Below are positions 8,578 through 16,981 of a DNA stretch of 32,725 bases, one piece after another (position 1 is the first letter of the stretch; the number at the start of each line of letters is the position of its first letter). The stretch is from Alphaproteobacteria bacterium (lineage in GTDB: Bacteria > Pseudomonadota > Alphaproteobacteria > Rhizobiales > Beijerinckiaceae). The stretch covers positions 1 to 32,725 of the forward strand of contig VGEB01000022.1 of assembly GCA_016869435.1 (NCBI GenBank), given 5' to 3'. Both the position numbers and the translations under genes were made by a program. The notes beneath the pieces were generated by a model that saw nothing but the letters and a program-made list of their open reading frames with translations, made no database searches and was not told the DNA's origin.

Positions 8578-9882
8578 ATGGCCGAATTCTCGCCGCGCGA
8601 GATCGTTTCCGAACTCGATCGCTTTATCGTTGGGCAAAGTGACGCGAAGCGCGCCGTGGCGATCGCGCTGCGCAACCGCTGGCGGCGGCTGCAGCTCGAA
8701 GGCCAGATGCGCGAAGAGGTGCTGCCCAAGAACATCCTCATGATCGGCCCGACGGGCTGCGGCAAGACCGAAATCGCGCGCCGCCTCGCGCGTCTCGCCA
8801 GTGCGCCATTTCTGAAAGTCGAAGCGACGAAATTCACCGAAGTCGGCTATGTCGGGCGCGACGTCGAGCAGATCGTGCGTGACCTCATCGAGGTCGCCAT
8901 CGTGATGGTCAAGGAGCGCCGCCGCAAGGACGTGCAGGCGCGCGCCCAGCAGGCTGCAGAGGAGCGCACGCTCGACGCCCTCGTCGGCCCGGCGGCCTCG
9001 CCCAGCACGCGCGAAACCTTCCGCCGAAGGCTCCGCAGCGGCGAACTCGACGATAAGGAGATCGAAGTCGAGCTGACCCAGTCGGGCTCCTCGATGCCGA
9101 TGTTCGAACTGCCGAACATGCCCGGCGCCAGCGTCTCCGCCTTTTCGCTCGGCGATATTTTCGGCAAGGCGATGCAACGCGGCAAGGCGCGCAAACTCTC
9201 GGTGAAGGAGGCGCAGGGGCCGCTCGTCGCCGAGGAAAGCGACAAGCTGATCGACCAGGAGGCGAGCGTCCGCGAGGCGATCAACGAGGTCGAGAACAAC
9301 GGCATCGTCTTCATCGACGAGATGGACAAAATCTGCGCGCGCGAAGGGCGCGGCGGCGCCGACGTGTCGCGCGAAGGCGTGCAGCGCGATCTACTGCCGC
9401 TGATCGAAGGCACGACTGTCGCGACGAAGCACGGGTCCGTGAAGACCGACCATGTGCTGTTCATCGCCTCGGGCGCCTTCCATGTGGCGAAGCCCTCCGA
9501 CCTGCTGCCGGAACTTCAGGGGCGGCTGCCGATCCGCGTCGAGCTCGCCTCACTGAACGAGGACGATTTCCGCCGCATACTGACCGAAACCGAGGCCTGC
9601 CTGACGAAACAATATTCAGCGCTGATGGGCACCGAGGGGGTGATTCTCGAATTCGCGCCCTCCGCCGTCGACGCCATCGCCAAGGTCGCCGTGCAGGTGA
9701 ACACTTCGGTCGAGAATATCGGCGCGCGGCGCCTGCAGACGGTGATGGAGCGCGTGCTCGACGACATCAGCTTCTCGGCGTCGGACCGCGCCGGCGAGAA
9801 AATCGTCATCGACGGCGGCTATGTCGAAGAGCACATCGGCGATCTGGCGAAGAACAGGGATCTGAGCCGGTTTATTTTGTGA
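8578..9882 (+). CDS. hslU: HslU ATPase subunit of the HslVU protease
   Basis: AAA+ unfoldase of 434 residues that forms a hexameric ring, binds substrates, unfolds them and threads them into HslV. Walker A is GPTGCGKT (57-64), the pore loop GYVGRD is at 90-95 and Walker B IVFIDEMD is at 243-250. The variable I-domain lies between, about residues 110-235. The C-terminus LSRFIL matches the tail that inserts into HslV and activates it. The ATG at 8578 follows GAGGTAA. It is co-directional with hslV, and the pair acts in protein quality control and heat shock; no clear heat-shock promoter was found. Confidence 0.98.
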   Translation: MAEFSPREIVSELDRFIVGQSDAKRAVAIALRNRWRRLQLEGQMREEVLPKNILMIGPTGCGKTEIARRLARLASAPFLKVEATKFTEVGYVGRDVEQIVRDLIEVAIVMVKERRRKDVQARAQQAAEERTLDALVGPAASPSTRETFRRRLRSGELDDKEIEVELTQSGSSMPMFELPNMPGASVSAFSLGDIFGKAMQRGKARKLSVKEAQGPLVAEESDKLIDQEASVREAINEVENNGIVFIDEMDKICAREGRGGADVSREGVQRDLLPLIEGTTVATKHGSVKTDHVLFIASGAFHVAKPSDLLPELQGRLPIRVELASLNEDDFRRILTETEACLTKQYSALMGTEGVILEFAPSAVDAIAKVAVQVNTSVENIGARRLQTVMERVLDDISFSASDRAGEKIVIDGGYVEEHIGDLAKNRDLSRFIL

Positions 9883-9955
9883 CGTACGCGACACTTGCGC
9901 CAGGGGCCACGGTTCGCCATAAGACCGGCCAAACTCAAAAACCTTGGCCTATCCC

Positions 9956-10990
9956 ATGTCAACTTTCCCTCAGCGCGTCTTCTCGGGCGTGCAGTCCACC
10001 GGCAATCTGCATCTCGGCAACTATCTCGGCGCGATCGTCAAATTCGTCGAGCTGCAGAAGAGTTTCGACTGCATGTATTGCGTCGTCGACCTGCATGCGA
10101 TCACCGTGCCGCAGGACCCGATCGCGCTGAAGGCGAATACGCGCGAAATCGCCGCCGCCTTCATCGCCTGCGGCATCGACCCCAAAGAGAACATCGTCTT
10201 CAACCAGAGCCAGGTGCCGGAGCACGCCGAACTTGCCTGGGTCTTGAATTGCGTCGCGCGCATCGGCTGGCTCAATCGCATGACCCAGTTCAAGGACAAG
10301 GCCGGCAAGGATCGTGAGAACGCCTCGATGGGCCTGCTCGACTATCCGGTGCTGATGGCCGCCGACATCTTGATCTACCGGGCGACGCATGTGCCGGTCG
10401 GCGACGATCAGAAGCAGCATCTCGAACTCGCGCGCGATATCGCCCAGAAGTTCAACAACGACTTCGCCGAGTCGATTGCGCGCAACGGCTTTGGCGAGGC
10501 CTTCTTTCCCCTGCCCGAGCCGCTGATCTCGGGGCCGGCGACGCGGGTGATGAGCCTGCGCGACGGCACAAAGAAAATGTCGAAATCCGACGCCTCCGAC
10601 TATTCGCGCATCAATCTCTCCGACGACGCCGATCAGATTGCGCAGAAGGTGAAGAAGGCGAAAACGGACCCGGACGCTCTGCCCTCAGAGGAAAAGGGGC
10701 TCGAAGGGCGCCCGGAAGCCGACAATCTCGTCGGCATTTATGCGGCGCTATCCGGAAGCAGCAAGGCGGATGTGCTCGGCGAATTCGGCGGCGCCAATTT
10801 CTCGACCTTCAAGAGCGCGCTCGTCGATCTTGCCGTCGCCAAGCTCGCGCCGATCACCGACAAGATGCGGCGCATTCGCGAAGATGAAACCTATGTCGAC
10901 GGCGTGCTGCGCGACGGCGCGGATCGCGCCCGCGCGATTGCCCGCGAGAACATGAATGCGGTGAAGGACATTGTCGGGTTTTTGCGGTAG
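9956..10990 (+). CDS. trpS: Tryptophanyl-tRNA synthetase
   Basis: Class I aminoacyl-tRNA synthetase of 344 residues that charges tRNA-Trp. The HIGH-type motif GNLHLGN is at residues 16-22 and KMSKS at 207-211. The tryptophan pocket region with [11 protein letters not shown] and [10 protein letters not shown] is intact. The frame stays open to a TTG at 9944, but family members begin close to the S-x-x-x-x-RVFSGVQ block, so ATG 9956 is chosen. It lies 73 bases after hslU. Its stop is only seven bases from the end of the convergent hepT gene, so no separate terminator fits between them. Confidence 0.97.
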   Translation: MSTFPQRVFSGVQSTGNLHLGNYLGAIVKFVELQKSFDCMYCVVDLHAITVPQDPIALKANTREIAAAFIACGIDPKENIVFNQSQVPEHAELAWVLNCVARIGWLNRMTQFKDKAGKDRENASMGLLDYPVLMAADILIYRATHVPVGDDQKQHLELARDIAQKFNNDFAESIARNGFGEAFFPLPEPLISGPATRVMSLRDGTKKMSKSDASDYSRINLSDDADQIAQKVKKAKTDPDALPSEEKGLEGRPEADNLVGIYAALSGSSKADVLGEFGGANFSTFKSALVDLAVAKLAPITDKMRRIREDETYVDGVLRDGADRARAIARENMNAVKDIVGFLR

Positions 10991-10997
10991 GCGCGGA

Positions 10998-11336
10998 CTA
11001 TTCGTCCTTCAACTCCTGTAGCAGCCGTTCGGCTTCGAGTTTGAGCGGCGCAAGTTCGTTCGCGATGACATCCCAAACGAGAAAGAGATCGACGCCCCAA
11101 TAGGCATGAATCAGCCGATTGCGGAAAGCCACTATTCTTTTCCACGGCGTCGGCGTCGCGGCGCGAAGCTCGGGCGAAAGTCTGTTTGCGGCCTCGCCAA
11201 TAATCTCGAAATTGCGAATGACGGCGTCCTGAATCAGTCTCTCATTGAGAAATGAATCCTTACCCCCGGCCACATAGGTTTCAATAGCTCGGCTGCTGTC
11301 GAGGATATGTTCGAGATATAGACGATCCGATTTCAC
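10998..11336 (-). CDS. hepT: HepT-like ribonuclease toxin
   Basis: Predicted 112-residue all-helical HEPN-domain protein (DUF86), the toxin half of a HepT/MntA pair. The catalytic RX4HXY motif is exact: R72, H77 and Y79 in RNRLIHAY. HepT toxins are RNases held inactive by MntA, in studied cases through AMPylation of the motif tyrosine. The GTG start overlaps the mntA stop (GTGA), giving strict translational coupling with the antitoxin first. The protein is complete and the motif intact, so it could be active. It could serve as a stress module, phage defence or a passive addiction cassette. Confidence 0.93.
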   Translation of the reverse strand: MKSDRLYLEHILDSSRAIETYVAGGKDSFLNERLIQDAVIRNFEIIGEAANRLSPELRAATPTPWKRIVAFRNRLIHAYWGVDLFLVWDVIANELAPLKLEAERLLQELKDE

Positions 11337-11623
11337 AGAGTAAGGATTTCCCTATCTATGAGCGGCTTGAGAAAGGGACTAATCCCTCGCGAGGTAACCA
11401 AGTCGACTTTCCGACCGATCAGCGCCTCAAGCTCTTCCGCAAGCGCCAAAAATTCCGCAAAGCCCCGATCCTCGGCGAGATCAATCAATATATCGACGTC
11501 GCTCGAAGGCGTTTCCGCTCTTCGCGCCACCGAGCCGAAAAGCCTGAGATTCGACGCGCCATGGCGCGCCGCTGCGCGCAGGAGATCGGCGCGTTTTTCC
11601 AGCAATGTGTCGAGCAGCGGCAT
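11333..11623 (-). CDS. mntA: MntA-like nucleotidyltransferase antitoxin
   Basis: Predicted 96-residue minimal nucleotidyltransferase, partner of HepT. The GSX10DXD motif is exact: G30-S31, then D42 and D44 in SDVDILIDL. These residues bind the metal-nucleotide for transfer of AMP to the toxin. A helical C-terminal part contains KVDLVTSRGISPFLK. The ATG at 11623 has GAGG about eight bases upstream. It is the first gene of the two-gene operon. A TATAAT box sits inside a perfect inverted repeat upstream, suggesting autoregulation. The pair is less GC-rich than its neighbours and lies between trpS and the glc operon, consistent with insertion as an accessory module. Confidence 0.93.
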   Translation of the reverse strand: MPLLDTLLEKRADLLRAAARHGASNLRLFGSVARRAETPSSDVDILIDLAEDRGFAEFLALAEELEALIGRKVDLVTSRGISPFLKPLIDREILTL

Positions 11624-11645
11624 TTCTTACCTCTTCCCAGGGACG

Positions 11646-11670
11646 AAAGGATTATAGCAGATAATCCTTT
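11646..11670 (-). promoter_or_regulatory. Probable mntA-hepT promoter/operator: 10-bp inverted repeat with TATAAT
   Basis: AAAGGATTAT (11646-11655) is repeated in inverse at 11661-11670 with a 5-base loop. On the minus strand a consensus TATAAT lies at 11656-11651 within this palindrome. A start about 7 bases downstream leaves a leader of roughly 20 bases with a GAGG ribosome site. The -35 region is poor. The repeat also covers the glcF stop codon and could act as a weak terminator for glcDEF, though no T-run follows it. Confidence 0.5.
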
Positions 11671-12955
11671 AACCGAGCGCCGGGGGCTTTCGCCCGCCGC
11701 TCGCCCAGTCGAGCAGTTCGACGGTGTGAACGACAGGAAGGGTCGCGCCCGATCTGATCTGAATAATGCAGCCGATATTGCCTGCGGCGACGATATCCGG
11801 CGCGACCCTCTCGATATTGGCGAACTTCTGCGACCGCAGCTCGCCCGCGAGCTTCGGCTGCAGCACATTATAGGTTCCGGCCGAGCCGCAGCAGATATGG
11901 CCTTCCGGAATGTCGACGACCTCGAAGCCAGCCGCGCGAAGCAGCGCCACCGGCTCCCGCGATATTTTCTGCCCATGCTGCAAAGAGCAGGCCGAGTGAT
12001 AGGCGACGCGAAGTTTCGGCGCATCGCCCGAAGGCGCAAAGCCGATCTCCTGCAGAAGCTCCGTCACGTCTCTCGCGATCGACGAAATATGCGCGGCCCT
12101 GTCCGCGAACGTCGGATCGTTGCGGAACATATGGCCGTAGTCCTTGACGCTCGTTCCACAACCCGAGGCGTTGATGACGACCTGATCGAGCCCGCCGGAA
12201 TCGATTTCGCGCGACCAGGCTTCGATATTGGCGCGCGCATGGCGTCGCGACTCCTCGACCTTGCCGAGATGATGCGGCAGCGCGCCGCAGCAGCCGGCAC
12301 CCTTCGCAATCACGACCTCGACGCCACGGCGCGTGAGCAGCCGAATCGTCGCCTCATTGATCGACGTGTCGAGCACCGTCTGAACGCAGCCGCTGAGCAG
12401 CGCGACGCGTTTCTTGCGGGCGCCTTGCGCCGCGAAGACCTGCGGCGAGTCAACGCTCGACGCGGGCGGAATCCCTGCCGGCGCGAGCGCGAGCGCCGCT
12501 GCGATGCGGCGCGGCGCCAAGCGCGCCAAGGGGCGCAGCGTCGCCGCGAGGCGAAGCAGCGGACGGGCGAGCGCCGGCCGCGTCAACACGAAGGCGAGCG
12601 CTGCGCGCACGGCGCGCTCCGTAAGAGGCCGCCCATATGTTTTCTCGATATGCGCCCGCGCGTGATCGACGAGATGCATGAAATGCACGCTCGACGGGCA
12701 AGTCGTCATGCAGGAGAGACAGGACAGACAACGATCGATATGACGGGCCGTTCGCGCGTCGGCCGGTCGCTCCTTCTCGAACATGTCCTTGATGAGATAG
12801 ATGCGCCCACGCGGACCATCGAGCTCGTCGCCGGTGAGGAGATAGGTCGGGCATGTCGCCGTGCAGAAGCCGCAATGCACACAGGCGCGCAAAATCTTCT
12901 CCGTCTCGGCCATGTCGGGATCGGCCAGCGCGCGCAGAGAGAAAAACGTCTGCAT
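11669..12955 (-). CDS. glcF: Glycolate oxidase, iron-sulfur subunit
   Basis: Electron-transfer subunit of glycolate dehydrogenase, which oxidises glycolate to glyoxylate at the inner face of the membrane. The protein has 428 residues. Two [4Fe-4S] ferredoxin motifs are near the N-terminus: C25, C28, C31, C35 and C76, C79, C82, C86, the latter in CLSCLSCMTTCP. Two CCG domains follow, with KGAGCCGALPHHLG and GHICCGSAGTYN. All cluster ligands are present. The start ATG 12955 shares one base with the glcE stop (TGATG), so it is coupled in the order glcD-glcE-glcF. Confidence 0.96.
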   Translation of the reverse strand: MQTFFSLRALADPDMAETEKILRACVHCGFCTATCPTYLLTGDELDGPRGRIYLIKDMFEKERPADARTARHIDRCLSCLSCMTTCPSSVHFMHLVDHARAHIEKTYGRPLTERAVRAALAFVLTRPALARPLLRLAATLRPLARLAPRRIAAALALAPAGIPPASSVDSPQVFAAQGARKKRVALLSGCVQTVLDTSINEATIRLLTRRGVEVVIAKGAGCCGALPHHLGKVEESRRHARANIEAWSREIDSGGLDQVVINASGCGTSVKDYGHMFRNDPTFADRAAHISSIARDVTELLQEIGFAPSGDAPKLRVAYHSACSLQHGQKISREPVALLRAAGFEVVDIPEGHICCGSAGTYNVLQPKLAGELRSQKFANIERVAPDIVAAGNIGCIIQIRSGATLPVVHTVELLDWASGGRKPPALG

Positions 12956-14172
12956 CAGAACTCCGCGCGCATTCGGCCGCGCTCCAAAATATGCGCGGGA
13001 TCGAAGCTTTCCTTGACGCGGCGCGTCAGCGCGGCGAGCGACGCCGGCTGCGGATGAAAGACGTCAACGTTCGCGCGCGTCTCTTCGCTCGCCCGGATGA
13101 GAGTCGCATGGCCGCCGCCGACGTCGACTGCGCCGCGCACTGCGGCGGCGTGCGCGTCCGGCGCAGCTTCGACGCACAGCCAGATCAATCCGCCGGCCCA
13201 GTCGTAAAAATGCGCGAGCATCGGCGCGCCCGCGCGGCGAATGCGCTCGACGACCGCAAATCCTTCAGTCGGCGCAACGGAAATGCGCCAGACCTGGCCG
13301 GTTCGCCCGGCGACCGGCGCGGCGTCACGCAAGTCGCGCCACAACGCCTTCGAGTCGGCTTCGACGAGCGTCTCAAACCGGAGGCCTTCGCTCGCCAATC
13401 GCGTGGCGAGATCGTCGCGGCGCGCCGTCACCGATATCGCAGGGCCTTCGAGGCGAATGGCGGCCGCGTGCGCGTCCAACGCCAAGGGCGCGGCGCCGGC
13501 CGGCAGCATCGCGAGCGACGAAGGCTCGCAGGGCGTCGCCGCAGCGCGGCGGAGCAGCGCGAGACTTTCGGCTTCATCCCCGCCGATCGCGAGCAGCGTG
13601 CATTCGGTCTCGGACTTCGGAAGCACCTTGAGCGTGATCTCGGTGAGGAGCGCCAGCGTGCCGTAGGAGCCGCAGACGAGTTTTGACAGATCATAGCCGG
13701 TGACGTTCTTCATGACGCGCCCGCCCGACTTCACAATTTCGCCTCGCCCGGTGACGCAGCGGAACCCGAGCAGATGGTCGCGCGCCGCGCCCGCCTTGAT
13801 CCGTCGCGGGCCGGAGGCGTTCACGGCGATGACTCCGCCGATCGTGGCGGCGCTCTTCGCAGAGCCGAGAAGCGGTCCGTAGTCCATCGGCTCAAATGCG
13901 AGCTGCTGGCCATGTTCGTCCAGCAATGCTTCGATCTCGCCCAGACATGTGCCCGAACGGGCCGAGAGCACGAGTTCGTCCGGCTCGTAAAGCGTCGCGC
14001 CGGTCAGCGCGCGCGTAGAGAGCGATTGCCCCTGCGGCGCGCTGCGCCCGAGCCGCGACTTGGAGCCGCCGCCGACGATCGCGCAGGAGACGCCTCTCGC
14101 ATTCGCCGCGCAAATCGCGTCTGCGGCGTCCGCCTCATCGCGGATGTCGAGCGTCGCCGAAGCGCATTGCAT
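12955..14172 (-). CDS. glcE: Glycolate oxidase, FAD-binding subunit GlcE
   Basis: Second flavoprotein-like subunit of glycolate dehydrogenase, 405 residues, with a vanillyl-alcohol-oxidase-type FAD-binding domain in the first half. Visible are VGGGSKSRLG (FAD loop), ATIGGVIAVNASGPRRIK and GGRVMKNVTGYDLSKLVCGSYG, all characteristic of GlcE. The C-terminal half is less conserved. The frame is open further upstream, into the end of glcD, but ATG 14172, two bases after the glcD stop, gives the natural start. GlcE is required with GlcD and GlcF for activity. Confidence 0.94.
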   Translation of the reverse strand: MQCASATLDIRDEADAADAICAANARGVSCAIVGGGSKSRLGRSAPQGQSLSTRALTGATLYEPDELVLSARSGTCLGEIEALLDEHGQQLAFEPMDYGPLLGSAKSAATIGGVIAVNASGPRRIKAGAARDHLLGFRCVTGRGEIVKSGGRVMKNVTGYDLSKLVCGSYGTLALLTEITLKVLPKSETECTLLAIGGDEAESLALLRRAAATPCEPSSLAMLPAGAAPLALDAHAAAIRLEGPAISVTARRDDLATRLASEGLRFETLVEADSKALWRDLRDAAPVAGRTGQVWRISVAPTEGFAVVERIRRAGAPMLAHFYDWAGGLIWLCVEAAPDAHAAAVRGAVDVGGGHATLIRASEETRANVDVFHPQPASLAALTRRVKESFDPAHILERGRMRAEF

Positions 14173-14174
14173 CG

Positions 14175-15668
14175 TCAAAATCTCGGCAGATCTGGGAATG
14201 GCGCATTGCCGCCGGAGACATGCATCATCCCGAATTCGGCGCAACGATGCAGCGTCGGGAATACTTTCCCCGGATTGAGACGGCCGGCCGGGTCAAAGGC
14301 GCATTTGAGCCGCATCTGCTGCTCAAGGTCCACGTCGCTAAACATTTCGCCCATGAGGTCGCGTTTCTCGACGCCAACGCCATGCTCGCCGGTGAGAACG
14401 CCGCCGAGCGAAACGCACAGGCGTAAGATGTCGAAGCCGAGATTTTCCGCGCGTTCGACCTCGCCAGCTTTCGACGCGTCATAGAGAATGAGCGGGTGCA
14501 GATTGCCGTCGCCGGCGTGAAAGACATTGGCGACGCTCAGCCCCTGCGCCTTGGCGAGCCGATCCATGCCGGCGAGCGCCTCCGGCAGCCGCGCCCGCGG
14601 AATCGTGCCGTCCATGCAAAGATAATCGGGCGCAATGCAGCTCACCGCCGGGAAGGCGTTTTTGCGTCCGGCCCAGAACTGCAGCCGCTCCGCCTCGCTC
14701 GTCGACGCCCGTATCGTCGTCGCGCCCTCGTCGCGTGCGATCTCATGCACGAAGCCGACGAGATGATCGACTTCGATCTGCGTCCCGTCGAGTTCCACGA
14801 TGACCAGCGCCTCGGCGTCGAGCGGATAGCCGCAGGGCTGAAAGCGTTCGACCGCATGGATGGTCGCTTTGTCCATCATCTCCAAACCCGCGGGAATGAC
14901 GCCGCGGGCGATGATCGCGCCGACGCAGCGCGCGCCTGCTGCGACGCTTGCAAAGCCAAGCAGCAGCACTCGCGCGACCGGCGGTCTTTGTAGCAACCGC
15001 ACCGTCACTTCCGTCACGACTCCAAGCAATCCCTCAGACCCAGTCATCAGGCCGATGAGGTCGTAGCCCTCGCTGTCGAGATGCTTGCCGCCAAGCCTGA
15101 TGAGCTCGCCGCCCATCAGCACGACCTCCAGCCCGAGTATGTTGTTGGTGGTCAGGCCGTATTTCAGGCAGTGAACGCCGCCGGCGTTCTCGGCGACATT
15201 GCCGCCGATCGAACAGGCGATCTGCGACGAAGGATCCGGCGCGTAGTAGAAGCCCTGCGCCTCGACGGCTTTCGAGATCGCCAGGTTCTGGACGCCGGGC
15301 TGGACGCGCGCGCAGCGGTTTTCATAGTCGATTTCGAGAATGCGATTGAACTTGGACATGCCGAGAAGAATGCCGTCTTCGAGCGGCATGGAGCCGCCGG
15401 AAAGCGAGGTGCCGGCGCCGCGGGGCACGAGTTTGACGTTCATCTCCGCGGCGAGCGCCATGACCGCGCGCACCTCTTCGACGCTCTCCGGCAGCGCGAC
15501 GACGAGCGGGAGGGCGCGATACATGGTGAATGCGTCGCATTCATAGGCGCGGCGCGCGACCTCGTCGACGATCAGGCTTTCACGAGGCAGAATGGCGCGA
15601 AGTCGCGCGATCACTTCATTGCGTCGCGACATAATCTCCGGCTCTGGCGCCGGCATGAGGAGAGTCAT
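14175..15668 (-). CDS. glcD: Glycolate oxidase, catalytic FAD subunit GlcD
   Basis: FAD-linked catalytic subunit of 497 residues that takes electrons from glycolate (some relatives use D-lactate). The FAD-binding PCMH domain holds KLVPRGAGTSLSGGSMP and CSIGGNVAENAGGVHCLKYG. The C-terminal cap domain has FHAGDGNLHPLILYD and GVLTGEHGVGVEKRDL, whose histidines are near the active site. Start ATG 15668 is chosen because GGAGG lies upstream and the length matches the family (about 499); the open frame runs 85 codons further without homology. It is the first gene of glcDEF. Glycolate metabolism likely recycles 2-phosphoglycolate carbon. Confidence 0.96.
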   Translation of the reverse strand: MTLLMPAPEPEIMSRRNEVIARLRAILPRESLIVDEVARRAYECDAFTMYRALPLVVALPESVEEVRAVMALAAEMNVKLVPRGAGTSLSGGSMPLEDGILLGMSKFNRILEIDYENRCARVQPGVQNLAISKAVEAQGFYYAPDPSSQIACSIGGNVAENAGGVHCLKYGLTTNNILGLEVVLMGGELIRLGGKHLDSEGYDLIGLMTGSEGLLGVVTEVTVRLLQRPPVARVLLLGFASVAAGARCVGAIIARGVIPAGLEMMDKATIHAVERFQPCGYPLDAEALVIVELDGTQIEVDHLVGFVHEIARDEGATTIRASTSEAERLQFWAGRKNAFPAVSCIAPDYLCMDGTIPRARLPEALAGMDRLAKAQGLSVANVFHAGDGNLHPLILYDASKAGEVERAENLGFDILRLCVSLGGVLTGEHGVGVEKRDLMGEMFSDVDLEQQMRLKCAFDPAGRLNPGKVFPTLHRCAEFGMMHVSGGNAPFPDLPRF

Positions 15669-15852
15669 GGACTCGCGCCTCCAATGCGAGCGAGAGCGCC
15701 GCTGGACGTCGCAGTTTTCGGCCGACCGCGAAGCGTAGACGTTGCTCGGCTCACCACGCTGACCTCCAACCCGTTTAGTTGAGGGCCCGATCGCGCGCAA
15801 GCCCGCGAAGATCGCCCGGAAGACGGCATGGCCATTAGAAATGCGCGGATTT

Positions 15853-15881
15853 TTGGCGCTTTCCATTAATCCGCTTATGCT
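15853..15881 (+). promoter_or_regulatory. Possible divK promoter
   Basis: TTGGCG (15853-15858) and TATGCT (15876-15881) are separated by 17 bases and lie about 40 bases upstream of the divK start. This is a reasonable sigma-70-type promoter by pattern. No convincing full CtrA box (TTAA-N7-TTAA) was found next to it. Confidence 0.4.
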
Positions 15882-15922
15882 AAGCCAAATTCGATCGCGC
15901 CACGAAAACGGGCCGAAAGGCA

Positions 15923-16297
15923 ATGACCAAGACCATACTGATCGTCGAGGACAATGAGCTCAATATGAAGCTCTTCAACGATCTTCTGGAATCGAACGGC
16001 CATGCGACGCTGCGCGCGAGAAACGGCCGCGAGGCGATTTCCTTGGCGCGAGACCATCGCCCGGATCTTATCCTGATGGATATTCAGCTGCCCGAGATCA
16101 GCGGCCTCGATGTCACGCGCCTGCTCAAGGCCGATGACGATCTCAAAAACATTCCGGTCGTGGCGATCACCGCCTTCGCGATGAAGGGGGACGAGGAGAA
16201 AATCCTTCAGGGTGGCTGCGAAGCCTATCTGTCGAAACCGATTTCAGTGGCGAAATTCCTGGAGACGGTGAATTCGTTTCTCGCAGAACGCCCCTGA
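15923..16297 (+). CDS. divK: DivK-like single-domain response regulator
   Basis: Stand-alone receiver domain of 124 residues with no output domain, of the DivK type that controls cell-cycle phosphorelays (DivJ/PleC, DivL-CckA-CtrA) in alphaproteobacteria. Acidic pocket residues E9-D10, phosphoacceptor D53 in LILMDIQLP, the switch threonine in VAITAFAM and the conserved lysine in AYLSKPIS are all present. Start ATG 15923 follows an AAAGG site. In Caulobacter and many relatives divK is followed by pleD; here the next element is a tRNA gene and no GGDEF protein is nearby. Similarity to other CheY-like receivers means the assignment rests on overall resemblance to DivK. Confidence 0.9.
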   Translation: MTKTILIVEDNELNMKLFNDLLESNGHATLRARNGREAISLARDHRPDLILMDIQLPEISGLDVTRLLKADDDLKNIPVVAITAFAMKGDEEKILQGGCEAYLSKPISVAKFLETVNSFLAERP

Positions 16298-16420
16298 GCA
16301 AGGCGTTTCGCCCGAGAGGCCGGGGCTTCGACGGGCTTGCAGGCGACGCGCGGCTGAACTATACAGCGCGCAACGGCGGCAAGCCGCGCGGACCTCCCCC
16401 AAGAGGCGTCCGATTGGAAT

Positions 16421-16496
<76 letters not shown>

Positions 16497-16840
16497 ACAA
16501 AATCAAAAGCGTAGACTGAAAAGCGCGGCCGACCGCGTCGCTGGCGCGCATGTCGCCACCGAAGTGAAGCCCCTTCTTGCGCCTATCGCCCCTTTTGACG
16601 ATCGCCGATCACGCGCGACAAAATCGAGTTTGATGACGGGGGTTACGATGACGCCCTGTGAAGCGGCGGCCACATCTACGATTTGAAAATCGACGCAGGG
16701 TTCAATCTGATCAAGAAAGAATTGGAACGTTGATTCCAACCCAACGCGCCGCGATGCATCCCCGCGACTGCGGACAAAAAACGAAGTCGACGCCGCCTGT
16801 ATGTCCTCAACCGACGGCGCCGGGCATTAAGAAACGGGCG
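16497..16840. other. Gene-poor stretch between tRNA-Ala and the small minus-strand ORF
   Basis: These 344 bases hold no intact gene that can be defended. They contain the possible decayed frame at 16599-16733 and a 78-codon minus-strand frame that starts only at TTG and has no recognisable features. Base composition is visibly less GC-rich than in nearby genes. No copy of the tRNA 3' end was seen that would mark an attachment site. Confidence 0.5.
16599..16733 (+). pseudogene. Possible decayed coding remnant after tRNA-Ala
   Basis: In one plus-strand frame the bases read as protein-like sequence on both sides of an in-frame TGA at 16659-16661: RDKIEFDDGGYDDAL before the stop and HIYDLKIDAGFNLIKKELER after it. 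The mix of residues is more natural than in the other frames, but there is no start codon or ribosome site and no family was recognised. It may be the remains of a gene. Confidence 0.25.
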
Positions 16841-16981
16841 CTAGACCGTATGCTCCTGTTCCGGATTGTCGAAGACGGTAATGTCAAATACGACGTCTAG
16901 CGGCGTTCCCCACTCAACTTGCGCGTAAAACTCGACGCCGTTCGCTTCGACGTTGCTGCCGTGAGGGCGAATGTTCTTCAC
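16841..16981 (-). CDS. Small ORF coupled to the methyltransferase gene
   Basis: A 46-residue frame starting at GTG 16981, which overlaps the methyltransferase stop as GTGA. The peptide, with EFYAQVEWGTPLDVVFDITVF, looks like two or three beta strands and has a natural protein composition. The overlap suggests translational coupling. No family was recognised. It might instead be a fragment of a larger lost domain, since the DNA beyond it is gene-poor. Confidence 0.4.
   Translation of the reverse strand: MKNIRPHGSNVEANGVEFYAQVEWGTPLDVVFDITVFDNPEQEHTV

Noticed and set aside
11561-13057. 498-codon open frame opposite glcF
   Set aside because: Antisense to glcF whose iron-sulfur motifs are intact; product is Arg-rich and unrecognisable.
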